A stretch of DNA of 52,716 nucleotides from CAZOKO01 sp964580455 (GTDB taxonomy: Bacteria > Desulfobacterota > WTBG01). Position 1 is the first letter of the stretch. Every line of letters starts with the position of its first letter. Positions 9,301 through 17,421 of this stretch are shown here, piece after piece. The stretch is taken from contig CAZOKO010000003.1 in the NCBI GenBank assembly GCA_964580455.1, positions 1 through 52,716 of the forward strand, given 5' to 3'. The translations under genes and the position numbers were made by a program. Below the pieces are notes generated by a model. The model made no database searches, had not been told where the DNA came from, and worked only from the letters and a program-made list of their open reading frames with translations.

Positions 9301-9410
9301 AGTTTCCATGCGTAATTCTCCGCCTTTGCATCCTTTAGAAAGGATGGGCAAAGCATTACACCCATGGTAACTCCAGACACCTTTAAAAAATCTCTTCTGG
9401 TAACTCCCAT
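6396..9410 (-). CDS. fdhA: Selenocysteine formate dehydrogenase, catalytic alpha subunit
   Basis: Molybdenum or tungsten bis-pterin enzyme that oxidises formate to CO2. The reading frame is open from ATG 9410 to the stop at 6396 apart from one UGA at 8844-8846 (residue 189) in the context EHQARI-U-HSATVAALAES. This is the position where E. coli FdnG/FdoG carry selenocysteine (ARV-U-HGPTVA), so the two open segments are one gene of about 1004 residues. The N-terminus has a twin-arginine signal (TRRDFLKVSG), then the [4Fe-4S] motif CPYCACGCG (near residue 49). Later segments (GRGAMTNHW, SNAAENHP, GLAGGGVNALRGESNVQG) are typical of the family. A SECIS hairpin follows the UGA. AGGAGG precedes the start. 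The operon order is small Cys protein, fdhE, fdhA, fdhB. No sel genes lie in this window, so they must be elsewhere in the genome. Confidence 0.96.
8810..8843 (-). promoter_or_regulatory. SECIS element of fdhA
   Basis: An 8-bp stem (8828-8821 with 8817-8810, two G-U pairs) closes the 3-nt loop GGC. The loop starts 23 nt after the UGA and begins with two G residues, as expected for a bacterial SECIS that recruits SelB. Confidence 0.8.
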
Positions 9411-9478
9411 ATTAATTTACCTCCTTTCATCATACTTAATTAATTAATCAATCAAAATGAACCACTTTTAGAAAATTG

Positions 9479-9516
9479 AAAGGGAATTGAAGCTAATAAA
9501 TCCTTCAATTCCCTTT
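9479..9516 (-). terminator. Long hairpin between fdhE and fdhA
   Basis: A perfect 14-bp stem (9479-9492 with 9503-9516) has a 10-nt loop. The minus-strand tail is only moderately T-rich, so it may be a leaky terminator or RNA-processing site setting different levels of fdhE and fdhA. Smaller palindromes (TCCCTGAGGGA near 9566; GGGATG/CATCCC at 9606-9622) lie in the same 232-bp gap, which is unusually structured. Confidence 0.55.
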
Positions 9517-9642
9517 GCAAATACAGCAGGTATTTTGATTGCTCAAAACCCCTTTCGGCCAGCCTTCCCTGAGGGAGTTAACTGGCTCGGGAACTACAAC
9601 TTTTTGGGATGTCATGCATCCCGGATATAGATTAACAGTTTA

Positions 9643-10554
9643 CTAATGCAGGGTCCTGCTCTTCCCGTCTGCCTTTAACTCATCAACAGACGGCGGAAAA
9701 AACCAGGACCTCTCATAACCCTCTTTTTCTGCCACTATGTCAAGATACATGGTGGCAAGGTCCTCTACTGAGGGAATAAATGCTCTCTTCTCATCACCTC
9801 CCTTTCTCTCATCTAGTGTTTTAATATACCTTTTGCACTGCTCACACACGTCAATTCGATAAGGACTCTTTTCTTCCTCCAGAAATTTCAGGCTTTTTTG
9901 ATCCACATTACAGCAGAAAGGGCACTTGATTCTCACAAACCTCCACTCAGTTCCACAAAGTGAACAGTAGAGTATCTTTTTACCAACTTCTTTCTCTAAC
10001 CTGGCAATCTGTGCTCCACTGCCGCAAACAGGACAGTAGTTCTTTAACCATACATCATCCACCACTTTATCCTTGAGCTGTTCTGCCACTGTTTCAAAGA
10101 AAGGCTTTGCCAGATTAAGAGAAACAAATATTAAGAGATCTTCAGCTACTCCGATTTCTTTTGCAAGAGAGTAAAAATAAGCACTGTCATGTTGGAAAAG
10201 ATTTTTGACCAGAGTGTTTAATTTAAGTCCTTTACTGCTTTCAGCATCAATAAGCCTTTGAATCTCTTCACTATCACTATTTTCATAGCTCTTCATAATT
10301 TCACATATATCCTGGAACAGGTCTTTAAGGTAAGTATCCTTAAGAGGTATGTTATTCAGGGAAATGAGGGGTTTGCCCTGCTCCATCTTCTCCTTTATCT
10401 CGTCTTCGGATAAAGAACATTGAATTTCTCCCTTAAGCAAAGTGCTTTTGATCTCATATTGTGCCTTGAAAATATCCCTGAAAAACGCAATTGAGTTTTC
10501 AGAAATGTAATCTTTTCCCTCAAGGCTATTTAGGCTATCTTCAACCTTATTCAT
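9643..10554 (-). CDS. fdhE: Formate dehydrogenase accessory protein FdhE
   Basis: Cytoplasmic maturation factor of the FdhE family, required for active Tat-exported formate dehydrogenase. The C-terminal half has the family's paired Cys motifs: CPVCGSG, CSLCGTEW, CPFCCN and CEQCKRY, rubredoxin-like metal sites. The length of about 303 residues is usual. I prefer ATG 10554 (MNKVEDS) because GGAG lies 5 nt ahead; the upstream ATG at 10575 would add seven residues but lacks a good ribosome binding site. It follows the 64-residue Cys protein by about 40 bp and precedes fdhA, a classic arrangement. Confidence 0.92.
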   Translation of the reverse strand: MNKVEDSLNSLEGKDYISENSIAFFRDIFKAQYEIKSTLLKGEIQCSLSEDEIKEKMEQGKPLISLNNIPLKDTYLKDLFQDICEIMKSYENSDSEEIQRLIDAESSKGLKLNTLVKNLFQHDSAYFYSLAKEIGVAEDLLIFVSLNLAKPFFETVAEQLKDKVVDDVWLKNYCPVCGSGAQIARLEKEVGKKILYCSLCGTEWRFVRIKCPFCCNVDQKSLKFLEEEKSPYRIDVCEQCKRYIKTLDERKGGDEKRAFIPSVEDLATMYLDIVAEKEGYERSWFFPPSVDELKADGKSRTLH

Positions 10555-10595
10555 ATCTTCTCCGTATGTGTCCATATTTCTATCGTCTTAAAAAC

Positions 10596-10790
10596 CTATG
10601 TGTTTTCTGAACTGCTTACTTCAATGTTTTTGCTCTTTTTTTTCTCATGCTCTTTAAAAACAGAGCACCTTTTGAATTCTCCATGTGATTGGCACGAATC
10701 TCCCGTATCGGGTTCACCTGGGATCAACACCTTCTGAGGGAATGCCTCACAATAATATGCTTCTATTTTTTTCAGATAAGGACAAGTCAT
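10596..10790 (-). CDS. Small four-cysteine protein at the head of the fdh operon
   Basis: A 64-residue cytoplasmic protein with no signal peptide. The first 45 residues hold four Cys in the pattern TCPYL, YYCEAFP, SCQSHG, RCSVF, followed by a charged Lys/Glu-rich tail. The spacing would suit binding of a metal or small Fe-S cluster. The family is not one I can name. Its place directly before fdhE suggests a role in formate dehydrogenase assembly or electron supply, but this rests on context only. Confidence 0.7.
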   Translation of the reverse strand: MTCPYLKKIEAYYCEAFPQKVLIPGEPDTGDSCQSHGEFKRCSVFKEHEKKKSKNIEVSSSENT

Positions 10791-10806
10791 CTCTCATCTA
10801 ATGATG

Positions 10807-10829
10807 TTCATTGGAATGAACGCTCATTC
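10807..10829 (-). promoter_or_regulatory. Nested palindromic operator ahead of the fdh operon
   Basis: Three half-sites overlap: TTCATT-GG-AATGAA (10807-10820) is a perfect palindrome, and GAATGA-ACGC-TCATTC (10814-10829) is another that shares its middle arm. They sit 17-39 bp before the first start codon, downstream of a possible promoter. The shape resembles operators of TetR-family repressors, but no such repressor gene is in the window. Confidence 0.5.
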
Positions 10830-10834
10830 ATAAT

Positions 10835-10864
10835 TAAATAGCACTTTTTATTATGCTCTGTCAA
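10835..10864 (-). promoter_or_regulatory. Possible sigma-70 promoter of the fdh operon
   Basis: On the minus strand TTGACA (10864-10859) is followed after 18 bp by TATTTA (10840-10835). The -35 box is perfect and the -10 box weak. It lies just upstream of the palindromic operator and about 45 bp before the first gene. Confidence 0.35.
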
Positions 10865-11515
10865 TAATAATTTAGTGAGATTAATGGCTCTTTATTACTA
10901 TTGTTAAATATTACATAGTATGTATTATAGCATATTTCATACCATCTCTTACATCGAAAATGATAAATATAATTAAGCTATTGTTTTCCAAATACTTTTA
11001 TAAATCTCATAACATCCATTTAAGAATGTTTACTTTACAAATAATTACTAAAATTACATATATCGTAATTTATTTGAAATACTTTAGCTAAATAAATGAG
11101 TTACAGCAATTACACTTTATGTACTTTTATTTCAAATAATGTAATTAGTCCCTGAACGAAAACCTGTTTTTGTCTTTAAGAAATTCGGAGAACAAAATCC
11201 AAAAAGAGCAAATGACAAAAGATGTGGATACTAGATGCTGGATTCTGGATGTTATTACTATTTTTGATTAGTGAACCTTCGTGTTTCGTGGTTATAATTG
11301 TTTTGGTTGCGTGCATTATTTGGGTTAAAACAAAGAAGCAATTAAGCGGAAGGCAAAATATCCAAACAAAGTAATAAGTAAACTACAGAAGATTATATTG
11401 ATTATTACAGCCAATATACTCCATTTTGAGTTGCTTTTAGGAGACATTATCAACTCCCTTCACTAATCTTATGGGATAAAACACATTATCAAACATCATC
11501 ATAAGCTACCTGCTT
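10865..11515. other. Intergenic AT-rich region with dispersed repeat fragments
   Basis: No gene seen. The part 11220-11330 holds repeat pieces also found elsewhere in the window: GATACTAGATGCTGGATTCTGG (compare 28083 and 36840) and CCTTCGTGTTTCGTGGTTATA followed by TTTTGGTTGC (compare 43325-43370). The rest is AT-rich with no clear signal. Confidence 0.6.
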
Positions 11516-12886
11516 TCATATGTTATATTTTTTTATAAAATAGCTCAAATTCCTTGGAGATATTCCAAGGATGCTCGCTGCTTTTTTCTTAACACCTTGA
11601 GTATCCTGCAGTGCCTTTATGATACTCTGCTTTTCGAATTGTTCCACCCTATTTTTTAAACTGTTGTTTCCTATCCCCAATAAGTTTTCTTCATCATTAA
11701 TACTTAATCTCCTCTTCAACTTATCCGGCAAATTCTCTTCCTGGATGGCATCACCTTTAGTCATCAATATTGAATGTTCTATTACATGTTCCAACTCTCG
11801 CACATTCCCCGGCCAACTATATTGCAACAACAAATTAAAAACCGTAGGAGAAACGTCTCTCACCTTTCTGTTGTATTCTCTATTATATATTTCTAAAAAA
11901 TGCTTAATGAGAAGCGGAATGTCTTCATGTCGGTCCTTCAAAGGAGGGAGATTAATAGGAACAACGTGCAATCTGTAATAAAGATCATCTCTAAATCTCT
12001 TTTCCCCCACCTCTTTATCCAGATCCTTATTGGTAGCAGCAATAATCCGAACATCAACCTTTATCAATTCGGTCCCCCCTACCCTGCGAAATTCCTTCTC
12101 CTGTAAAACTCTGAGTAAATTTACCTGGGACTTTGGGCTCATCTCAGCAATCTCGTCCATAAAGAGGGTGCCTTTATGAGCCATTTCAAATCTGCCTTCC
12201 TTCCTGGTTATTGCTCCCGTAAATGCCCCTTTTTCATGACCAAACAGCTCGCTTTCCAGAATAGTCTCAGGCAGCGCTCCACAACTCACTGTAATAAAAG
12301 GGTTGTCCTTTCGCAAACTGGCGTTATGAATAGCTCTGGCTAACAGTTCCTTCCCGGTGCCACTTCCTCCTTGTATCAGCACAGTGATGTTGCTTGGTGC
12401 AATGTTTTTTATGAGGGCATATATATCCTGCATCTTACTACTCTTACCAATAATGTTTTCAAACCTGTGGTGATCATGCAGTTGCTCTTTAAGAAGGATA
12501 TTTTCCCTTATGAGAGCTTGATGTTTAATGATCTTTTTTGTAATCATATCAATCTCTTCAGGGGAAAAGGGTTTTACTATATAGTCATATGCTCCTTCCT
12601 TCATGGCATTTACTGCTGTCTCTACTGTCCCATAAGCTGTCATAATAATTACTTCTGTATTAGGGTGTTCACGTTTCACATAACGGAGGAGCTCCAGACC
12701 ATCTATGCCTGGCATCTTCAAATCAGTAATAACAATATTGAAGTTCCCGTCTTCTATCGTCTTTATTGCTTCCTCTCCACTTGAGGCACCATAAACACGC
12801 CGGTCTTCACTTTCAAACCATTCAAGGAGAGAACTTCTCATGGTTTGATCATCATCTACTATCAAAATCTCACTTTTATGCTCCAA
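11516..12886 (-). CDS. NtrC-type response regulator, sigma-54 activator
   Basis: Protein of 456 residues with a receiver domain (1-120; DDD near the start, phospho-acceptor Asp in ITDLKMPG, Lys in VKPF), an AAA+ domain and a Fis-type helix-turn-helix (KKAASILGISPRNLSYFIKKY). Unlike the degenerate regulator at 3618-4979, it keeps GGSGTGKE, GAFTGA, LFMDEI and both arginine fingers (FRDDLYYRLH), so it should activate sigma-54 promoters when phosphorylated. Its start (TTG 12886, GGAGG 6 nt upstream) overlaps the end of the histidine kinase gene by 11 bp, so the two form a two-component system and are probably translationally coupled. Likely targets are the adjacent cytochrome or fdh genes, but I found no convincing -24/-12 promoter to prove it. 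Confidence 0.93.
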   Translation of the reverse strand: MEHKSEILIVDDDQTMRSSLLEWFESEDRRVYGASSGEEAIKTIEDGNFNIVITDLKMPGIDGLELLRYVKREHPNTEVIIMTAYGTVETAVNAMKEGAYDYIVKPFSPEEIDMITKKIIKHQALIRENILLKEQLHDHHRFENIIGKSSKMQDIYALIKNIAPSNITVLIQGGSGTGKELLARAIHNASLRKDNPFITVSCGALPETILESELFGHEKGAFTGAITRKEGRFEMAHKGTLFMDEIAEMSPKSQVNLLRVLQEKEFRRVGGTELIKVDVRIIAATNKDLDKEVGEKRFRDDLYYRLHVVPINLPPLKDRHEDIPLLIKHFLEIYNREYNRKVRDVSPTVFNLLLQYSWPGNVRELEHVIEHSILMTKGDAIQEENLPDKLKRRLSINDEENLLGIGNNSLKNRVEQFEKQSIIKALQDTQGVKKKAASILGISPRNLSYFIKKYNI

Positions 12887-14522
12887 CTTCTTCCTCCCCT
12901 CCCCTTCCAGAACCAGAGCTGACCGTATCTGAAATGACTGGCAACAAAATGCTTACAGTTGTTCCCTCCCCTACTTTACTGCGCACTTTTATTTCTCCAT
13001 TGTGATTTTCAATGATACCATATGCTACCGAGAGCCCCAAACCGGTACCCTCACCTGCTTTTTTAGTGGTAAAAAATGGCGTAAATATCCTGGAGAAATC
13101 CTCTTCAGAAATTCCGCACCCCGAATCTTTAAATATTATCTCAGCAAACTTTGAGCTTTTTCTGGTAGTAATTTCAAGGATACCCCCCTCGGGCATGGCA
13201 TGGAAAGCATTTAAAATAATGTTTATAAAAACCTGCTGCATTTGGTGGGGATCTGCTACTATCCTGGAAGTTGAGGAGCTAAATTTTTTAACCAGTCTTA
13301 TCCTGTGATCAGATAATTGATGTTCTACTAGTTCAAGAGCATTATTTAAAACACCATTGATATCCACCACAATCGCCTCAGGCTCTTTTATGCGGGAGAA
13401 ATCCATAAGGCCTCTGGTTATGCCTTTACAGCGGTTGACTTCTTCTTCAACTGTAGCCAGATATTTCCTCAACTGAGAAATATTTAATATACTGGATTCA
13501 GAAGAATAGTTATCAATCTTTTTTATAGCCAGTTTAATATAGGTAAGTATGCTTCCTAACGGATTATTTATTTCATGGGCAACACCAGAAGCAAGTTGCC
13601 CTACAGCAACCATTTTTTCCGACTTAATTATCTGTTCCTGACTTTTTTTCAATTCTCTATTGGCTTTTTCTAAATGACGATTTACCTTCATCAACTCTAC
13701 ATTAAATTTGCGGCAGTCTTCAACCGCTATTTTAACTTTTTCCTGAAGTTCCTGATTAAACCGTGCCACCTTATCCATCATCAGATTGAAGCCCTTACTC
13801 AACTTGCCAAATTCATCCCTGCTTCCAATATCAACCCTGCTATCCAATCTACCTTCCGCTGCATTAGAAACAACTTTAGCCAGCTTTCTAATCGGTCGAT
13901 CAACCAGAATAAATACCAGCAATGCCAAAATTAAGGAAACAGCAAGAAATATAGTAATGGTGAAAAATATCATCCTGTTTCGTGCAGCACTCAACTCCTC
14001 ATCAAGCGGGAGAAGAGAAGTATCAACAACTAATACGCCTAATATTTTGTCCTGGTAACTATGACAAGCATTGCACTTATCCCCATTTCTGATTGGGTTA
14101 ACATTACGCATAATTCTTTCTCCGCCAAGTGCAAAAACTTTTACATCATCATGGGAATATGGTTTCTGTTGGTGACATATTTGGCAGGATTCTTCTTCTA
14201 TAGATAAAACCTTTCCAATATCTTCTTCTCTGGCAGAATAGACGATCCCCCCTCCTTTTTTTATAATCATAACGTGCTCAACATCTTTCTGTTCCCTTAT
14301 GATTTCAACGATCTTTTGTACATCTTTACACTGCTTTTTCTCCATTTTATATTCAAGTGTTTCCTTTATGATTGAACTTAATTGTCTGGAAGCCTTTTCT
14401 GCCATTTCTAAAGATTGTTTGCCACGGTCTCTATATATGATGTAAGAATAGGTGATTTGCGTCACCAGCAAAGTAACAACTACCCAGAAAATTATTTTTG
14501 TTCTTAAGCGAAAAGCTGGCAA
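12876..14522 (-). CDS. Membrane histidine kinase with two heme c motifs in its sensor domain
   Basis: Protein of 548 residues: first membrane helix (about 9-30), a periplasmic domain (about 31-183) with two CX2CH motifs (CQICH 113-117 and CNACH 150-154), a second helix (about 185-207), HAMP (about 208-260), a coiled coil, then HisKA (GVAHEINNPLG) and an HATPase domain (NIILNAFHAMPEGG, DSGCGISEED, GTGLGLSVAYG). Two covalent hemes in the sensor region suggest it senses redox potential or a gas such as NO, CO or O2. Heme-bearing sensor kinases are known in Geobacter-type bacteria. It precedes and overlaps its response regulator. The start is a TTG with GGAAGG 9 nt upstream. It is divergent from the tetraheme cytochrome at 14876. 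Confidence 0.9.
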   Translation of the reverse strand: MPAFRLRTKIIFWVVVTLLVTQITYSYIIYRDRGKQSLEMAEKASRQLSSIIKETLEYKMEKKQCKDVQKIVEIIREQKDVEHVMIIKKGGGIVYSAREEDIGKVLSIEEESCQICHQQKPYSHDDVKVFALGGERIMRNVNPIRNGDKCNACHSYQDKILGVLVVDTSLLPLDEELSAARNRMIFFTITIFLAVSLILALLVFILVDRPIRKLAKVVSNAAEGRLDSRVDIGSRDEFGKLSKGFNLMMDKVARFNQELQEKVKIAVEDCRKFNVELMKVNRHLEKANRELKKSQEQIIKSEKMVAVGQLASGVAHEINNPLGSILTYIKLAIKKIDNYSSESSILNISQLRKYLATVEEEVNRCKGITRGLMDFSRIKEPEAIVVDINGVLNNALELVEHQLSDHRIRLVKKFSSSTSRIVADPHQMQQVFINIILNAFHAMPEGGILEITTRKSSKFAEIIFKDSGCGISEEDFSRIFTPFFTTKKAGEGTGLGLSVAYGIIENHNGEIKVRSKVGEGTTVSILLPVISDTVSSGSGRGGEEEVGA

Positions 14523-14875
14523 TTAATCTATCCTTCCTTTTTTATTATATAAAGTAGAGAGACTTTTATTTTAACTTGTTATAGATTCCGGCTTCCCGAT
14601 CAGATCGAGGATAGTTTTCGCAGGAATGACATGGAACTGAATGGTTACTGCTTTTTAATAATTTATCTCAGCGTACTCTGCCTGCCCCGTTAAATGCGAA
14701 GCTATTTATCTGGGGCGATCTCTGTGGTGAATAATTACACATTTTTAATTAAAAAATCAACTTCGAACTACCGAAAAAAACATTTTTCCCTTGACTAACA
14801 AAATCTTTTTTGCTTTACTTCTGACACGTTTTCTGAAAATAAGTGTTAAGGATAAGGAACAAAGGAGGTATATCG
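14523..14875. other. Divergent intergenic region between the kinase and a cytochrome
   Basis: This gap of about 350 bp holds leaders for both directions. The piece 14584-14632 (GATTCC...GCAGGAATGACA) is a solo copy of the repeat end that borders the GIY-YIG cassette at 33489-33896. The 3' part contains the promoter candidate at 14791-14819. Confidence 0.6.
14791..14819 (+). promoter_or_regulatory. Possible sigma-70 promoter of the tetraheme cytochrome
   Basis: TTGACT and TTTACT are spaced by 17 bp and lie about 57 bp before the GTG start. The match is 5/6 and 4/6. I see no -24/-12 element nearby. Confidence 0.4.
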
Positions 14876-15562
14876 GTGAAAAAGATAAGTTTAGTACTGT
14901 TGATTGTTTCCCTTGTTTTAGCAGTTGCTTTTATTTTTCCACGATTTGGGACGTCTAATCTATTGGTGGATGATAGTGGCTGTTTGGGATGTCACGATGC
15001 TGCTTACCCCGATGGAACATTACACAGTCAATCCGCTCATAGCAATTGTGACAGTTGTCATGCAGAAATGGGAGATACTCCATCTTCATCAAAGTGTATC
15101 ACGTGTCATCCACTGGGCAATACTGGCAAGTGTGAGTTGGTTCTTTCCCATGAAAATTCGACGGAGTATAATCCAAGCGGTGCATCCTGCATTAACTGCC
15201 ATGGGGATTGTGATGGAGGAGATACCACCACTACGACCACAGTCCCCCAAACAACCATCGCAGGTAATAGATACGAAGTATTCCTGATAGGACCATTTGA
15301 AGGCTGCACTGCTACCACATTGACCTTCAGGTCAGATAATATTTTAACTTTAGAATGTATGGATGGATTCGGAACTTACTTAGCATTTGGTAATATCTTT
15401 ACCGCATTCTACTGGTCAAATAATTATTATCAAGGTTACGGCCTGGGCATTCTCTTAAGTGGCATTGCACTTGACCCTTATATTATTGGGGGTGGAATAG
15501 CATATTTTGGTAATAATGTAAGTCCAGTAGTGATAACAGGATATATATTGAGCACTCCATAA
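14876..15562 (+). CDS. Secreted tetraheme cytochrome with Thr-rich linker and beta-type C-terminal domain
   Basis: Protein of 228 residues. GTG 14876 is chosen because AAAGGAGG lies 7 nt upstream and it gives a proper signal peptide. The N-terminal half has four heme motifs (CLGCH, CDSCH, CITCH, CINCH) with extra Cys (GKCEL, GDCDGG), then a run of Thr ending TTTTTTVPQTT, then about 95 residues with Tyr/Gly/Ile-rich, strand-like sequence of unknown type. The heme module is homologous to the three modules of the protein at 41062-42189: same motif order, CHP-G-GKC and a Thr linker ending in VP. The linker suggests an extracellular, flexible protein with the C-terminal domain perhaps binding a surface. 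No function can be named beyond electron transfer. Confidence 0.85.
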   Translation: MKKISLVLLIVSLVLAVAFIFPRFGTSNLLVDDSGCLGCHDAAYPDGTLHSQSAHSNCDSCHAEMGDTPSSSKCITCHPLGNTGKCELVLSHENSTEYNPSGASCINCHGDCDGGDTTTTTTVPQTTIAGNRYEVFLIGPFEGCTATTLTFRSDNILTLECMDGFGTYLAFGNIFTAFYWSNNYYQGYGLGILLSGIALDPYIIGGGIAYFGNNVSPVVITGYILSTP

Positions 15563-15572
15563 AACGTCTCGG

Positions 15573-15609
15573 GATTTTTGCAGCTTAATAATTATTTTTC
15601 GCAAAAATC
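15573..15609 (+). terminator. Hairpin after the tetraheme cytochrome
   Basis: GATTTTTGC (15573-15581) pairs with GCAAAAATC (15601-15609) around a 19-nt AT-rich loop, just past the stop codon. It may act as a weak terminator. The next 40 bp (about 15618-15655) contain CCCTCTCTCTTGATGGGAGAG, a kind of dispersed intergenic palindrome common in bacteria. Confidence 0.4.
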
Positions 15610-15687
15610 TAAAAACATTCCCTCTCTCTTGATGGGAGAGCATTGGGGGGAGGGGAAATATGGTTTTTTGTGAAACCGTCAAAAATA

Positions 15688-15718
15688 AACCTAGCTTAAG
15701 CGAAGTTTAAGCTAGGTT
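15688..15718. terminator. Perfect 12-bp hairpin between two cytochrome genes
   Basis: AACCTAGCTTAA (15688-15699) and its inverse (15707-15718) form a perfect 12-bp stem with a 7-nt loop. It has no long T-run, so it could be a terminator of modest strength or an RNA-stability hairpin before the heptaheme gene. Confidence 0.5.
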
Positions 15719-15760
15719 CAACTATTATTCCTTTTTAAACACCTTGCCTTCATAACTAAT

Positions 15761-16867
15761 ATGACAAGCTCACTTAGAAATGTTCTAATCTTTGCAAGTA
15801 TAATCTTAGCAGTAGCCATGATACCTTTTACAGGTAATTCTGCTGAGATTATGACCGCAAACGGTGTATCCACCTGCGATCTGTCTGGCAATCCCAGGAC
15901 GCATTTTAATCCTGGTGATGACATACGGTATGAGGTTAATTACACAATTGAAAATCCCATTGCATTTGTACTGATAGGCGGGAATGTTAACGGTGCTAAT
16001 CTCCAGGAGAATCTACACTGGCAATATGGAATATTATCTTCAGGCACTTATAATACCTTTTGGGATAAAAAATTACCTTCTGATGCAAGTGGCACAGCCA
16101 CAGTTACTATAATGTATATTGGTGTCATCGATGAAATTACAGTGAAAGAAACTTCATTTTCCATTGAGGAAGACACCCCCAACGAACCTACTGATGTAGG
16201 ATCAAATATCTGCGGGGCATGCCACTCAGAAATCTTTGATTCATTAAAGGATTCTGCACATGGATTTATAGAATGCGAATTATGTCATGGTCCTGGAAGT
16301 AACCATGCAAGCTCCCCTTCTGCAGATAATATCACAATTGACAAATCATCAGATCTATGCGGTCAGTGCCACACCAGGGGTGATGATCAGAACAGAATAG
16401 AAGTAGAAGATGGCCTGATAAAAAGCAACCAGCAATACGATGAACTGCTTAACGGGGGAAAAAGCTTCTTTAATTGTGTACAATGTCATGACCCCCACGT
16501 CAGTCTCAATTCAGACACTCATGATGCTATCACTTCCGATTGCAGTTCATGCCACAGTCAAACCATCAACCGGATCCATTCGGTAGCAGGTCTTGAGTGT
16601 CTCGATTGCCACATGCCCTACGCCGTAAAAGTATCAACATCCAGTAGAGAAGGAGATCATCTTAAAGGTGATGGCAAAAGCCACATTTTCACCATAGACA
16701 CAACTGCAAATCCCTCCAAGATGTTTTACCCGCAGAGTGGAAAAACTTTTTCAAACGGTTTTCTCACCTTAAACTTTGTATGTCTGGGATGTCATAACGG
16801 AATTCTTGCTAAAGAAAGGGAATTCGACTGGGCAGTACAAGGAGCAGCTCTTATACATTCTGAGTAG
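15761..16867 (+). CDS. Secreted heptaheme cytochrome with N-terminal Ig-like domain
   Basis: Protein of 368 residues with a signal peptide (about 1-28), a strand-rich domain without heme (about 30-145), then seven CX2CH motifs: CGACH, CELCH, CGQCH, CVQCH, CSSCH, CLDCH, CLGCH. The first heme segment (ICGACHSEIFDSLKDSAHGF, then CELCHGPGSNH) resembles the entry part of cytochrome c554/DmsE-like multiheme proteins. The N-terminal domain may bind a partner or surface. It lies on the same strand as the tetraheme gene about 200 bp upstream. No strong ribosome binding site is visible before ATG 15761, so the exact start is less sure than the frame. Confidence 0.85.
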   Translation: MTSSLRNVLIFASIILAVAMIPFTGNSAEIMTANGVSTCDLSGNPRTHFNPGDDIRYEVNYTIENPIAFVLIGGNVNGANLQENLHWQYGILSSGTYNTFWDKKLPSDASGTATVTIMYIGVIDEITVKETSFSIEEDTPNEPTDVGSNICGACHSEIFDSLKDSAHGFIECELCHGPGSNHASSPSADNITIDKSSDLCGQCHTRGDDQNRIEVEDGLIKSNQQYDELLNGGKSFFNCVQCHDPHVSLNSDTHDAITSDCSSCHSQTINRIHSVAGLECLDCHMPYAVKVSTSSREGDHLKGDGKSHIFTIDTTANPSKMFYPQSGKTFSNGFLTLNFVCLGCHNGILAKEREFDWAVQGAALIHSE

Positions 16868-16920
16868 CAATAAATCATCACTTCAAACTATTGTCTTAAC
16901 CAAAATCTCACCTTCTTCTA

Positions 16921-17394
16921 TCAAAAATTCGAAATTTGAAGCACGAAACTCGAAACAAATTCAAATGACCAAAATACAAAAACCAAAACAATATGATTTA
17001 GAAGATCGTACGTATGCTTTTGCAAAAAGAGTTCGAGTCTTCGTAAAGAAACTGGTTAAGACAATAGCAAACATTGAAGATGGGAAACAACTCATAAAGG
17101 CTTCTGGTTCCGTAGGCGCTAATTATATCGAAGCTAACGAATCACTAAGCAAGAAAGACTTCATCATGAGGATTAAAATCTGCCGTAAAGAAGCTAAGGA
17201 GAGTAGATATTGGTTGAGACTGATAGACACGCAAGATGATCTGCAATTAATTAACGAACAAAAATATCTTGAACAGGAAGCAACGGAACTAATGAATATT
17301 TTCGGTTCCATATTGCGGAACAGTAAATAACGTTGCGAACATTTGATATTCGAATTTAGAATTTGTTTCGCATTTCGATATTCGGATTTCGTGC
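16921..17394. repeat. Palindromic cassette enclosing a four-helix-bundle gene
   Basis: The left end (16921-16990, with GCACGAAACTCGAAACAAATTC) and the right end (17335-17394, inverse form with GAATTTGTTTCG and CGGATTTCGTGC) are imperfect inverted copies. They enclose the gene at 16965-17330. Gene-less copies of the same ends lie at 17508-17666, 18311-18560 and 20541-20608. Confidence 0.75.
16965..17330 (+). CDS. Four-helix-bundle protein (23S rRNA intervening-sequence type)
   Basis: Protein of 121 residues matching the small four-helix-bundle family named after the 23S rRNA intervening-sequence protein. Recognisable pieces are DLEDRTYAFAKRVRVFVKKL, SGSVGANYIEANE, KKDFIMRIKICRKEAKESRY, WLRLI and the final helix EATELMNIFGSILRN. 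ATG 16965 lies inside the left inverted repeat of the cassette; the open frame runs further upstream into the cytochrome's 3' end, but that part is not homologous. The function of the family is not settled. Its position inside a repeat that also exists empty suggests the gene travels with the element. Confidence 0.88.
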   Translation: MTKIQKPKQYDLEDRTYAFAKRVRVFVKKLVKTIANIEDGKQLIKASGSVGANYIEANESLSKKDFIMRIKICRKEAKESRYWLRLIDTQDDLQLINEQKYLEQEATELMNIFGSILRNSK

Positions 17395-17421
17395 TTTTTA
17401 ACCTATCCCTTCTACCTAGTG

